A stretch of 51,703 bases of DNA from Mycolicibacterium iranicum (GCF_001650495.1 NZ_LWCS01000040.1:1-51703), one strand, 5' to 3'. Shown: positions 25,978 through 35,833, counted from the stretch's first letter. The notes: a model not told the origin generated them from the letters alone. Made by a program: numbers and translations.

Positions 25978-26430
25978 ATGGCCGAACTGGACCGACAGCC
26001 GTGGGAGAACGAGATCGTCAGCGAGGCGTTGCCCACAGGGGCGGTGCTGACAGCAGGGTTGTGGATGCCGGTGGCCGGGCGTGCACTACGCAACTCGCCC
26101 GATGACGTTGTCGCCCTCACCGAAGACCAAGTAAGAAGCCGGCTTCCGAACGGCGATCAGCTCGTCCTAGCCATCAAGGCGGAGGACCTACAGGCTCATC
26201 CCGACGAGGATCTCGCGCGACTTCTCGACTCGACGGACGGCGGCGCTATCGTCATCGGTGTAACGTACGACCTCGGCAACAAAGTTCGGGTGTACAACCA
26301 GATCTGCCCGGAGTGTGGATCCACCGACGCAGAGTTGCTCGGCCCTGCAGACAGTCATGTGGCGCCGGGCCTGCGCGCCGCTGCCAGCCTGTACCAGTGC
26401 ACGGACTGCGGAACCGCCTGGGACGCTTAA
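25978..26430 (+). CDS. Zinc-ribbon protein of unknown function
   Basis: A 150-residue protein I do not recognise. The C-terminal half has a CxxC pair (CPECGS) and a second pair about 40 residues later (CTDCGT), so it probably binds zinc. The N-terminal half, rich in Asp and Glu, has no motif I know. The ATG at 25978 has AGGAG 5 bases upstream; a GTG at 25975 is too close. It shares a promoter region and the island motif with the cupin gene, so it probably belongs to the pathway, for instance as a small subunit of a multi-subunit enzyme. Similarity to acetone-carboxylase-gamma-like proteins was considered but is not supported by any motif. Confidence 0.7.
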   Translation: MAELDRQPWENEIVSEALPTGAVLTAGLWMPVAGRALRNSPDDVVALTEDQVRSRLPNGDQLVLAIKAEDLQAHPDEDLARLLDSTDGGAIVIGVTYDLGNKVRVYNQICPECGSTDAELLGPADSHVAPGLRAAASLYQCTDCGTAWDA

Positions 26431-26433
26431 CTT

Positions 26434-26572
26434 TCAGCGCACATCTTCCCATGCCATGCCGTGATAGCGCAGAACCTGTTCTTTGTCGGGCGGATTCGTT
26501 CGGGCCGGGTTCGCCCGCCAGACTCTCGGGCACTTCCTGCCCGAACATCCCGTCGAAATCTGCATGCGTCAT
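26434..26572 (-). pseudogene. Candidate micro-gene with an apparent frameshift
   Basis: On the minus strand GGAGG lies 6 bases before an ATG at 26572. That frame reads MTHADFDGMFGQEVPESLAG and on through GEPGPNES, with high GC at third positions, then degenerates. In a shifted frame the following bases read DKEQVLRYHGMAWEDVR and stop at 26434. Removing one C near 26485 would join them into a 45-residue protein. A single uninterrupted frame from ATG 26565 gives 43 residues but has a poor ribosome site. This could be a broken gene, a sequencing error, or a real short protein. It ends 4 bases from the zinc-ribbon gene, convergently. Confidence 0.35.
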
Positions 26573-26607
26573 CGCACCCCTCCCGCGGGTACAGTCCGGT
26601 CAACGAC

Positions 26608-26645
26608 GAAGCCACCCGAACCGCAAGAGCGGTGCGGGTGGCTTC
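26608..26645 (-). terminator. Hairpin downstream of glnA1
   Basis: A 17-bp inverted repeat with one mismatch (26608-26624 and 26629-26645), loop AAGA, lies 45 bases after the glnA1 stop. There is no T-run on the glnA1 side, so it is an L-shaped hairpin of the kind common in actinobacteria. Confidence 0.65.
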
Positions 26646-26690
26646 AGCTAGGTAGCGGTGCCGACTAAACGTTGCGTCGGCGGTGCCGAC

Positions 26691-28127
<1,437 letters not shown>

Positions 28128-28179
28128 TTATTGCTCTCCTTTGACATTGGTAGCCCGCCGGTGACGCTATGGACACCAT

Positions 28180-28217
28180 GTTGCGCGGCAGTCAACCGCA
28201 TGTTGCGTGGACGTTAC
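28180..28217 (-). promoter_or_regulatory. GlnR box upstream of glnA1
   Basis: Read on the minus strand: GTAAC-n6-GCAAC-n6-TTGAC-n6-GCAAC. This is the four-part a1-b1-a2-b2 arrangement with 6-base spacing described for the nitrogen regulator GlnR (consensus GTnAC-n6-GAAAC, repeated). It lies 53 to 90 bases before the glnA1 start, a normal place for activation under nitrogen limitation. Confidence 0.75.
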
Positions 28218-28275
28218 GCGTACCCGCATATGCTGCCCTGCCGAGGCGTTCCCGGCCGCCACCTATCCTTACAGC

Positions 28276-28743
28276 ATGGCCCGCACAATTGGGTCCTGGC
28301 TCTCGGGACCGTCGCAAGAAGACGACCCGGGCCAGCGGTCCACCTATCCCGGCGAACGCCTCGGATTTCCGGAGACCGGTCCCGGCTCGATCGCCCGCTT
28401 CGGCCGCCGTATTGCGGCGCTCTGCGTCGACTGGCTGGTGTCCTACGGACTGGCCGCGTTGGCCATGACGTTCGGGTGGGTGAGCCTGGGTGCCCTGTCG
28501 ACAGCCGTGCTCATCGTCTGGTTGGTACTGGGTGTCGTCTCGGTGCGGCTGTTCGGCTTCACTCCGGGCCAGCTTGTGCTCGGCCTGAAGGTGATCGCCG
28601 TCGACGGACGGGGGTACGTCGGGCTGGGACGCGCGCTAGCCCGCGGCCTGCTGATCACCCTCGTGATCCCGGCGTTGTTCACCGACGCCGACTTGCGCGG
28701 GCTGCACGACCTGACGACCAAGACCGCGGTCGTCAAACGCTAG
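28276..28743 (+). CDS. RDD-family membrane protein (Rv2219A-like)
   Basis: A 155-residue membrane protein with an RDD domain: FGRRIAALCVDWLVSYGL at the first membrane segment, further hydrophobic segments near residues 60-85 and 110-130, and the closing GLHDLTTKTAVVKR. Function unknown. TATCCT (28264-28269) is 6 bases before the ATG and no ribosome site is present, so it is probably translated from a leaderless mRNA. It is divergent from glnA1, and its stop shares CTAG with the amidohydrolase stop. Confidence 0.85.
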   Translation: MARTIGSWLSGPSQEDDPGQRSTYPGERLGFPETGPGSIARFGRRIAALCVDWLVSYGLAALAMTFGWVSLGALSTAVLIVWLVLGVVSVRLFGFTPGQLVLGLKVIAVDGRGYVGLGRALARGLLITLVIPALFTDADLRGLHDLTTKTAVVKR

Positions 28744-30551
28744 GCCTGGTGGCGGATCCGGCCGTCCATCATCGTCATCGTCACCGTCGCGCCGTGTATC
28801 TCGTGCGCGTCGATCTCGAAGATGTTGCGGTCCAACATGATCAGATCGGCCAACTTGCCCGCCTCCACTGAGCCGACCCGGTCGTCGAGCCCTAACTGAT
28901 ACGCCGCGCCGAGCGTATTTGCGTGCACCGCCTCGTCTACGGTGAGGGCCTGATCGGTGGGGAGCAGCACCGGCGCATCCGGGACGCCGATCAACTGCCG
29001 CGTCACCCCGATCTGAATGGAGTCCAGCGGCTTATAGGTGGAGAAGTAACCCGCCGCGGGCCAGTCCGTGCCCAGTGAGATGCGGCCGCCAGACCTCAGC
29101 ACGTCCTGCGCTCGGTACAGAAAGTCCTTGCGCGGGGCGCCGTAGCGGGCGCCCATGTTCTCGATCGTGTCGGGGTCGGCTGACATCCAGTTCGCTGAGA
29201 ATTGAGCGATGACGCCCAACTGCCCAAACCGTGGCGCGTCGCTCTCCCCCACGTACACAAGGTGAGCGACCGCGTGGCGCCGGTCGCGTGGAGGATTGGC
29301 GGCGATCGCGCGTTCGATGGCGTCGAGGCCCACGCGTGCCGTGCGTTCGCCGCAGGCATGGATGTGCACGTCGTAGCCGGCTGCGTCGACATCCCCGACG
29401 AGCTGATGCCACTGCTCTTCGGTGAAGGGGGAGGCACCCGTCGAATCGGGTTTGTCGGCATAGGGCTCGAGCAGCCACGCGGTATAGCCGCCCTGGGTGC
29501 CGTCACCGATGATCTTCACGACATCGACCGAGACCAGCTCGCCGGCGACCTCGTCGCGCAGCGCCGAGAACTTCTCGACGGTGCCCTCTACCGGCGCCGC
29601 GCGCACCGAGTACGAAGCAACCACCCGGAACGGCAGCAGATCGCGCTTCTCCATATCGGTGTAGATCCGAAGGACCGACCCCTGGTCGTCCCCGACGGGC
29701 GGGACTCCCGCATCGAACACCGAGGTTATGCCGGCCGCGGACGCCTTCGGCAGCCAGCTTTCGATCAGCGTCCCCATGGTCTCTGGCGAGATGGGCTCGA
29801 CGGCGTCGACGAGGCCGAGGACCGCATTCACTTCGAGGACATATCCGGTGGGCTCGCCGGCTTCGTCGCGGGCGTAGTAGCTGAAACCCGGGACCGGGTC
29901 GGGGGTGTCGGGGCCGATGCCGGCGATCTCGAGTGCTCTGCTGTTGGCCCACAGGCTGTGGCCGTCGATCGCGAAGAAGAAGCCGGGACGGTCGGGCAGC
30001 ACCCGATCGAGCTCGGCGCGGGTGGGGCCTTGCGGCCCGAACATGTTCACGCGCCAACCGAATCCGCGGACGGCCCCGGTCGGATGGGCCTTCGCGTAGG
30101 CGGCGATGGCGTCGAGCGCCTCGGTCAGCGTCGGTACCTGCAGGTCCACGCCGGATGTCAGGAAGGAACCGAGGAACGGATGCGTGTGCCCTTCCACGAA
30201 GCCGGGCATGAGCAGCTTGCCGTTCAGGTCGATGACCTGGGTGCCGGGGCCGGCGAACGTCAGCGCTCCAGCACTGTCACCGACCCAGGTGATCGTCTTT
30301 CCGGTCACGGCGACGGCTTCGGCCCATGGCGCTGATCTGTCGACCGTGTAGACGAGGCCGTTGTGGAAGACGAAATCCGCGGGCCTGGTTTCGATCTGCT
30401 GATCCTCGGATCCCTGCGCGGGCTCAGCCGAGCACGCCGTCACCGTCTCCGCAGCGGTGCGCAACTCCGCCCGCCGGTCCGCTCGGATCAAAGGCGTGGC
30501 GCGGCGGCCGAGCGCTGCGAAATGCGGTGCCCACGCGCACGCGACGCACAT
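28740..30551 (-). CDS. Amidohydrolase family 3 protein (YtcJ-like)
   Basis: A metal-dependent amidohydrolase of up to 603 residues, related to YtcJ and N-acyl-D-amino-acid deacylases. Metal ligands: HTH in GFVEGHTHPFLG, Lys in VKIIGDGTQGG, His in HIHACGERT, His in HAVAHLVY, and Asp in SLGTDWP. The first 50 residues are odd: they lack a hydrophobic stretch but include TACSAEP, which looks like the end of a lipoprotein signal. Either the signal has decayed or the true start lies later, for instance at a GTG next to TACSAEP. It is the last gene of the dlaT-lipB-lipA operon, 6 bases after the DUF4191 gene. I know of no equivalent at this place in M. tuberculosis. Confidence 0.82.
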   Translation of the reverse strand: MCVACAWAPHFAALGRRATPLIRADRRAELRTAAETVTACSAEPAQGSEDQQIETRPADFVFHNGLVYTVDRSAPWAEAVAVTGKTITWVGDSAGALTFAGPGTQVIDLNGKLLMPGFVEGHTHPFLGSFLTSGVDLQVPTLTEALDAIAAYAKAHPTGAVRGFGWRVNMFGPQGPTRAELDRVLPDRPGFFFAIDGHSLWANSRALEIAGIGPDTPDPVPGFSYYARDEAGEPTGYVLEVNAVLGLVDAVEPISPETMGTLIESWLPKASAAGITSVFDAGVPPVGDDQGSVLRIYTDMEKRDLLPFRVVASYSVRAAPVEGTVEKFSALRDEVAGELVSVDVVKIIGDGTQGGYTAWLLEPYADKPDSTGASPFTEEQWHQLVGDVDAAGYDVHIHACGERTARVGLDAIERAIAANPPRDRRHAVAHLVYVGESDAPRFGQLGVIAQFSANWMSADPDTIENMGARYGAPRKDFLYRAQDVLRSGGRISLGTDWPAAGYFSTYKPLDSIQIGVTRQLIGVPDAPVLLPTDQALTVDEAVHANTLGAAYQLGLDDRVGSVEAGKLADLIMLDRNIFEIDAHEIHGATVTMTMMDGRIRHQA

Positions 30552-30557
30552 TCGGCG

Positions 30558-31310
30558 TCAGCGCCTCCGCACCGTGCGCTGCACGCCGCGCATCTTGGCC
30601 TGCTGGGGGAGCGGGCCCTTGGGCATCGCGGCAGGGCCCACCTTGGTGCCCAGCGCTGCCAGCTTGGATTCGATCGAATCCATCTGCTTGGCGGTGATGT
30701 TGGCCGGCAGTTTGTTCAGGTGCCGTTCCAACTTGGCCAGCGGCACCTCGCCCTCGCCGTTGCCGATGATGATGTCGTAGATCGGGGTGTCGCCGATGAG
30801 GCGTGCCGTGCGCTTCTTCTCCTGCGCGAGCAACGGCTTGACGCGGGTGGCCGAGCCCTCGCCGACAAAGATCACACCGGGGCGACCGATCACCCGGTGC
30901 ACGGCGTCGAAGTGCCCCGTCGCCGCCACGCCAGGGGTGACGCGCCACTTGCCACGAAGGTTGTCCAGCGCCCACGCGGCCGCACCGGTTTGGCCCTCGG
31001 CCTTCTTGTACACGGACTTCTGGGCGCGGCGGCCGAAGATGATGAACGCCACCAACACGCCGAGCACTATCCCCAACGGAATCAGCATGTACATCGTGAA
31101 GCCGCCGGCGAAGACGCCACCCACCACAGACAGGGCGACGATCAGCACAAACGCGCCGATCATGTACGGGAGAAGGCGTTTGTCCTCTTTGCGCTGGATC
31201 TGGAACGCCTGCCACAGCTGACTGCGCCGCTGCTTGGACGCCGCCTTGCGGGCGGCTTTGGCCTCAGCCTTGGCTGCCTTGACCTCAGCGGGGTTACGCG
31301 ATTTCGCCAT
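30558..31310 (-). CDS. DUF4191 membrane protein (Rv2219-like)
   Basis: A 250-residue protein with a Lys/Ala-rich cytoplasmic N-terminus (MAKSRNPAEVKAAKAEAKAA), two membrane segments at about 50-95, and a soluble C-terminal domain. It corresponds to Rv2219. Function unknown; its steady place behind lipA suggests a link to lipoate metabolism or only shared transcription. The start overlaps the end of lipA by 17 bases. Confidence 0.9.
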   Translation of the reverse strand: MAKSRNPAEVKAAKAEAKAARKAASKQRRSQLWQAFQIQRKEDKRLLPYMIGAFVLIVALSVVGGVFAGGFTMYMLIPLGIVLGVLVAFIIFGRRAQKSVYKKAEGQTGAAAWALDNLRGKWRVTPGVAATGHFDAVHRVIGRPGVIFVGEGSATRVKPLLAQEKKRTARLIGDTPIYDIIIGNGEGEVPLAKLERHLNKLPANITAKQMDSIESKLAALGTKVGPAAMPKGPLPQQAKMRGVQRTVRRR

Positions 31311-32247
31311 TGGACAAGGATACGGGCGCCCTCGAGGCCACCGTCTGCGCATACAGCTTCCCGGCCCGGTAGGACGACCTGACCAGCGGACCGGCCAGCA
31401 CACCCGAGAAGCCGATCTCTTCTGCGTAGCGCTGGTGCTCGACGAACTCGTCGGGATGCACCCAACGCTCCACGGGATGATGGCGCGGTGACGGCCGCAG
31501 ATACTGCGTGATGGTGACGATGTCGCAGCCGGCGTCGTGCAGGTCGTGCAAAGCGGTGCGGACCTCGTCCGGAGTCTCGCCCATCCCAAGGATCAGATTG
31601 CTCTTGGTCACGAGTCCGAACTCGCGGGCAGCCGTGATCACCGAGAGGCTGCGCTCGTATCGAAACGCCGGGCGGATCCGCTTGAAGATGCGGGGGACGG
31701 TTTCGACGTTGTGCGCCAACACCTCCGGGCGAGTCTCGAAGACCTCGTTGAGTTGCGCGGGGTCTGCGTTGAAGTCGGGGATCAGCAGCTCGACACCGGT
31801 GTCGGGGTTGAGCGCCTTGATCTGGCGGACGGTCTCGGCGTACAGCCATGCGCCGCCGTCGGGCAGATCGTCGCGCGCCACGCCCGTCACGGTGGAGTAG
31901 CGCAGACCCATCGCCTGCACGCTTTCGGCGACACGGCGCGGCTCATCGCGGTCCAGATCGGCCGGCTTGCCGGTGTCGATCTGGCAGAAATCGCAGCGAC
32001 GGGTGCACTGTTCGCCGCCGATCAGGAACGTGGCCTCGCGGTCTTCCCAGCACTCGAAGATGTTGGGGCAGCCGGCTTCCTCGCACACTGTGTGGAGACC
32101 CTCGCGGCGCACCAGGCCCTTGAGCTCTTTGTACTCGGGCCCCATTTTCGCCCGGGTCTTGATCCACGCCGGCTTGCGCTCGATGGGCGTCTCGGCATTG
32201 CGTACTTCCAGACGCAGCAGCTTGCGGCCTTCCGGAGCGATAGTCAC
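31294..32247 (-). CDS. lipA: Lipoyl synthase
   Basis: A 317-residue radical-SAM enzyme that inserts two sulfurs into octanoyl groups on lipoyl domains. The auxiliary cluster Cys are in CEEAGCPNIFEC, the radical-SAM cluster in CTRRCDFC, and the C-terminal Ser ligand in RSSYRAG. The GTG start overlaps the lipB stop (GTGA). The substrate protein DlaT is encoded in the same operon. Confidence 0.96.
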   Translation of the reverse strand: MTIAPEGRKLLRLEVRNAETPIERKPAWIKTRAKMGPEYKELKGLVRREGLHTVCEEAGCPNIFECWEDREATFLIGGEQCTRRCDFCQIDTGKPADLDRDEPRRVAESVQAMGLRYSTVTGVARDDLPDGGAWLYAETVRQIKALNPDTGVELLIPDFNADPAQLNEVFETRPEVLAHNVETVPRIFKRIRPAFRYERSLSVITAAREFGLVTKSNLILGMGETPDEVRTALHDLHDAGCDIVTITQYLRPSPRHHPVERWVHPDEFVEHQRYAEEIGFSGVLAGPLVRSSYRAGKLYAQTVASRAPVSLSNGEIA

Positions 32248-32942
32248 CGGGCCGATTCTACGCTCGCAGCGGGTGCCACACCGACCGCGATGCGGCCGTC
32301 GAGCGCATCGAGAACCGCCTCGGCCACCGGGTCGACGACATCGGCCACCCCGATCGTGCGGCCCAGTTCGGCAGACAGCGACGTCACGCCGGCGTCGGCG
32401 ATGCCGCACGGCACGATCGAACCGAAAGCGCCGAGATCACAGTCACAGTTGATCGCGAAGCCGTGCAGCGTCGTCGCCCGCGCCACACGGATGCCGATCG
32501 CGGCGACCTTGCGGTCTGGGCGGAGGCCGTCGCCGGCGACCCAGACGCCCGACCGGCCCTCGACCCGCCCTGTCTCGAGACCGAACGATGCGCAGACGGT
32601 GATCAACGACTCCTCAAGGCGCCGAACAAAATTCACGACGTCGAGCGGTTCGGCCAACCCGATGATGGGATAGCCCACCAGCTGTCCGGGGCCATGCCAG
32701 GTGATCTTGCCGCCCCGGTCGGTGTCGACGACGGGCGTACCATCGGCGGGCCGCTCCTCCGGCAGGGTGCGCCGTCCCGCCGTGTACACCGGCGGATGCT
32801 CCAGCAGCAACAGCGTGTCCCGACCACCCGCCGCACGCTCGTCGGCAAGCTGTCGCTGCAGGTCCCACGCAGTCTGATAATCCACCGAACCCAGCGCGCG
32901 GACCTGCACCGGGTCCGAGCTCGAACGGATCGACGACGACAT
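32244..32942 (-). CDS. lipB: Octanoyl-[ACP]:protein N-octanoyltransferase
   Basis: A 232-residue enzyme that moves octanoate from acyl carrier protein to lipoyl domains. HPPVYTAGRRT, GKITWHGPGQLVGYPI, the catalytic Lys in RKVAAIGIRV and the catalytic Cys in IVPCGIADAGVTS are present. The ATG at 32942 is supported by similarity to the N-terminus of M. tuberculosis LipB. The stop overlaps the lipA start. Confidence 0.96.
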   Translation of the reverse strand: MSSSIRSSSDPVQVRALGSVDYQTAWDLQRQLADERAAGGRDTLLLLEHPPVYTAGRRTLPEERPADGTPVVDTDRGGKITWHGPGQLVGYPIIGLAEPLDVVNFVRRLEESLITVCASFGLETGRVEGRSGVWVAGDGLRPDRKVAAIGIRVARATTLHGFAINCDCDLGAFGSIVPCGIADAGVTSLSAELGRTIGVADVVDPVAEAVLDALDGRIAVGVAPAASVESAR

Positions 32943-32952
32943 ACCGTCGACG

Positions 32953-33870
32953 CTACTCACGCTGAGAAGCCGTGGCGAATGCCAGCGCCTCACCGATGGT
33001 GTTGTGGTGGAACTGGAAACCGGCCCGCTCCAACGCCGCCGGGATGGCGCGCTGGCCGCCGAGCACCCCTTCGTCGGCGAACTCCCCGAGCACGGCGCGC
33101 AACGCGAACCCCGGGACGGCGAACGGCGTCGGCCTGTTCACCGAACGCCCCAGCGCGGTCGTGAACTCCGCGTTGGTGACCGGAGCCGGTCCGGTCATGT
33201 TGACCGGACCTGACAGCTCGTCGTGCGAAATCGCGAACAACATGGCCCGCACCTGGTCCTCGATGCTGATCCACGACACATATTGCCTTCCGTTTCCCAG
33301 GCGGGCACCCAAACCCAGCGAGAACAGCGGCTTGATCCGTCCCAGCATTCCGCCTGAAGGCGCCATCACCAGACCGGTGCGCGTCAGCACCACCCGCACA
33401 CCGGCCTCCACGGCAACAGCGGTCGCGGCCTCCCAGTCGAGGGCGAGTCTCGCCAGAAAGTTGTGGCCAGGTCCCGCCGTTTCGTCGACGGGTGTGCTGC
33501 CGGTGTCGCCGTAGTAGCCGACCGCACTGGCGTTGACCAAGACCGGCACGCCGGCATCGACGACAGCGTTGGCCAACACCTCCGTCGGCCCGATCCGGCT
33601 GTCACGCAGGCTCTGCTTGAACGCACCCGACCACCGCTTCTGTCCGACGTTGACGCCGCACAGGTTGACGACCGCGTCCACGCCGCGCAGCGCGCTGGGA
33701 TCGAACTCGCCGGTGTCGGGGTTCCAGAACACCTCGTCGGCGTTCGACGGCGCCCGCCGCACGATGCGGATGACCCGGTGATCGGTGGCTCGCAAGGCGT
33801 ACACGAGCCCGGTACCGATCAGACCGGACGACCCCGCAACCGCGACAACCGAATCCGATGGCAGAGACAC
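32953..33870 (-). CDS. TIGR01777-family NAD-dependent epimerase-like protein (Rv2216-like)
   Basis: A 305-residue short-chain dehydrogenase-fold protein with the nucleotide-binding motif VAVAGSSGLIGTGLV at the N-terminus, NASAVGYYGDTG in the active-site region, and a conserved C-terminal domain (FALRAVLGEFADEGVLGGQR). It corresponds to Rv2216. The reaction is unknown. It lies between dlaT (6 bases) and lipB (10 bases) in one operon. Confidence 0.9.
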   Translation of the reverse strand: MSLPSDSVVAVAGSSGLIGTGLVYALRATDHRVIRIVRRAPSNADEVFWNPDTGEFDPSALRGVDAVVNLCGVNVGQKRWSGAFKQSLRDSRIGPTEVLANAVVDAGVPVLVNASAVGYYGDTGSTPVDETAGPGHNFLARLALDWEAATAVAVEAGVRVVLTRTGLVMAPSGGMLGRIKPLFSLGLGARLGNGRQYVSWISIEDQVRAMLFAISHDELSGPVNMTGPAPVTNAEFTTALGRSVNRPTPFAVPGFALRAVLGEFADEGVLGGQRAIPAALERAGFQFHHNTIGEALAFATASQRE

Positions 33871-33876
33871 TGCTGT

Positions 33877-35673
33877 CTAGAGCCCCAGATCGGCCTCAAA
33901 CGCACCCTCTTCCAGGCGGCGCTTGATTGTCGTGACGAAGCGACCGGCGTCAGCGCCGTCGATGAGGCGGTGGTCGTAGGTCAGCGGCAGGTAGGACACC
34001 GACCGCACGCCGATCGACTCGTTGCCGAACTCGTCGACGATGACCCGGGGCCGCTTCACGATGGCACCGGTGCCCAGCATCGCCGCCTGCGGCGGCACCA
34101 GAATCGGCGTATCGAACAATGCGCCCTGGCTGCCGATGTTGGTGATCGTGAACGTGCCCCCGGACAGCTCGTCGGGCTTGAGGTTGCCCGAACGTGCGCG
34201 CGCCGCGATATCGGAGATCGCCCTGGCCAGGCCGCCCAGCGACAGGTCGCCCGCGTTCTTGACCACCGGCGAGAGCAGACCCTGCTCGGTGTCCACCGCG
34301 AAGCCGAGATTCTCGGCGTCGTAGTAGGTGATCTCCTTGGATTCCTCGTTGTAGCTCGCATTGACGTTCGGGTGCATCTTCAGCGCGTCGATGACCGCCC
34401 GCGCGATGAACGGCAGGTACGTCAGGTTCACGCCTTCGCGCTCGGCGAAGCTGGCCTTCGCCTTGGCGCGCAGGGCCACGATCTTGGTCATGTCGACCTC
34501 GTGAACCTGGGTCAGCTGCGCGGTGGTCTGCAGCGACTCGCGGGTCTTCTTCGCGGTGATCTGGCGAATCCGGTTGGCCTTCTGCGTCGTTCCGCGCAGA
34601 TGCGCCAGCGCACCCTCCGGTGCCGGCGCAGGCGCCGCGGGCTTCGACGGGGCGGCGGCGGCCGGTTCGGCCGCCTTGGGAGCCTTGCTCTCCTCCGCGG
34701 CGGCGAGCACATCCTGTTTGCGGATGCGTCCGCCGACACCCGTCCCCTTGACCGTCGAGAGGTCGACCTTGTTCTCGCTGGCGAGTTTGCGTACCAGCGG
34801 TGTCACATAGGGGCTCTCGCCCGACCCGGCAGCCGCCGGTTTGGGCTCGGCCTTGGGTTCTTGCTTGGGTTCGGGCTTCTGCTCGGCCTTGGGCTCAGGT
34901 TTGGCCTCCTCCGACGGCTTCGCCTCCGGCTTGGTCTGCTTCGGCTCGGGTTCCGGCTCAGGCTCGGGCTCGGGCTCGGGTTCCGGCTCAGGCTCGGGTT
35001 CGGGCTCCGAACCCTGTTCGGCATCGGCGTCGCCGATCTTCGCGAGCTCGCCGCCGACCTCGACGGTGTCGTCTTCCTCGGCGGTGATGGACAGCAGAGT
35101 GCCCGCCACTGGCGACGGGATCTCGGTGTCGACCTTGTCGGTGGACACCTCGACAAGCGGCTCGTCTACCTCGACGCTGTCGCCGACCTTCTTCAGCCAG
35201 CGGGTGACCGTGCCTTCGGTGACCGACTCACCCAGCTCCGGCATCTTGACCGACGTGGCCGACCCCGAGTCACCCGACGACTCCGCCTTGGGCTCGGGCT
35301 TGTTCTCGGGCTCGGGCTCTTCCGCCTCCGGCTCAGGCGCGGACTCTTCCGCCTCCGGCTCAGGCTCCGCTTCGGACTCCTCGGCGGCCGGTGCGGACTC
35401 CTCGCCACCGTCACTGTTGTCGCCGTCATCCTCGCCGGCGTCGCCGATCACGGCGAGCTCGCCACCCACCTCTACGGTGTCGTCCTCCTGGGCGACGATC
35501 TTCTTCAGCACACCCGCGGCAGGCGAAGGAATTTCCGTGTCGACCTTGTCGGTCGACACCTCAAGCAGTGGCTCATCCTCCTCGACCGTGTCTCCCTCTT
35601 GCTTCAGCCAGCGGGTGACTGTCCCCTCGGTAACGCTCTCTCCGAGTGCGGGCATCTGGACGGAGATGGCCAT
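33877..35673 (-). CDS. dlaT: Dihydrolipoamide acyltransferase, E2 of the pyruvate dehydrogenase complex
   Basis: A 598-residue E2. There are two lipoyl domains (residues about 1-80 and 145-225), each with the lipoylation motif EVSTDKVDTEIPSP, then a peripheral-subunit-binding domain (TPLVRKLASENKVDL...GGRIRKQDVL) and a catalytic domain ending in the active-site TYDHRLIDGADAG. The linkers are Pro/Glu/Ala-rich; the second has an uninterrupted Glu-Pro repeat encoded at about 34945-35010. In mycobacteria DlaT also serves the peroxynitrite reductase/peroxidase AhpC-AhpD-Lpd. It heads the operon with lipB and lipA, which modify it. Confidence 0.95.
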   Translation of the reverse strand: MAISVQMPALGESVTEGTVTRWLKQEGDTVEEDEPLLEVSTDKVDTEIPSPAAGVLKKIVAQEDDTVEVGGELAVIGDAGEDDGDNSDGGEESAPAAEESEAEPEPEAEESAPEPEAEEPEPENKPEPKAESSGDSGSATSVKMPELGESVTEGTVTRWLKKVGDSVEVDEPLVEVSTDKVDTEIPSPVAGTLLSITAEEDDTVEVGGELAKIGDADAEQGSEPEPEPEPEPEPEPEPEPEPEPKQTKPEAKPSEEAKPEPKAEQKPEPKQEPKAEPKPAAAGSGESPYVTPLVRKLASENKVDLSTVKGTGVGGRIRKQDVLAAAEESKAPKAAEPAAAAPSKPAAPAPAPEGALAHLRGTTQKANRIRQITAKKTRESLQTTAQLTQVHEVDMTKIVALRAKAKASFAEREGVNLTYLPFIARAVIDALKMHPNVNASYNEESKEITYYDAENLGFAVDTEQGLLSPVVKNAGDLSLGGLARAISDIAARARSGNLKPDELSGGTFTITNIGSQGALFDTPILVPPQAAMLGTGAIVKRPRVIVDEFGNESIGVRSVSYLPLTYDHRLIDGADAGRFVTTIKRRLEEGAFEADLGL

Positions 35674-35833
35674 AGTGTCGTGGCTCCCTTGCACGGTCTG
35701 TCGAGGTATCTGAGCTGTCGCATCCCATCCTGTCACGTCCGGCGGGACGTTTCGCCGCGGACGGGTGTACTCCTTGCTCTGGCACTATCGAAGTGAGGAA
35801 GAGACGAGGGATGCCCGGAAGGAGCAAGCCCAG

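Noticed and set aside
33463..35796. Long open frame of 777 codons on the plus strand opposite dlaT
   Set aside because: It is the antisense of dlaT and its neighbour; the Arg/Gly-rich low-complexity product is typical of a GC-rich shadow frame.
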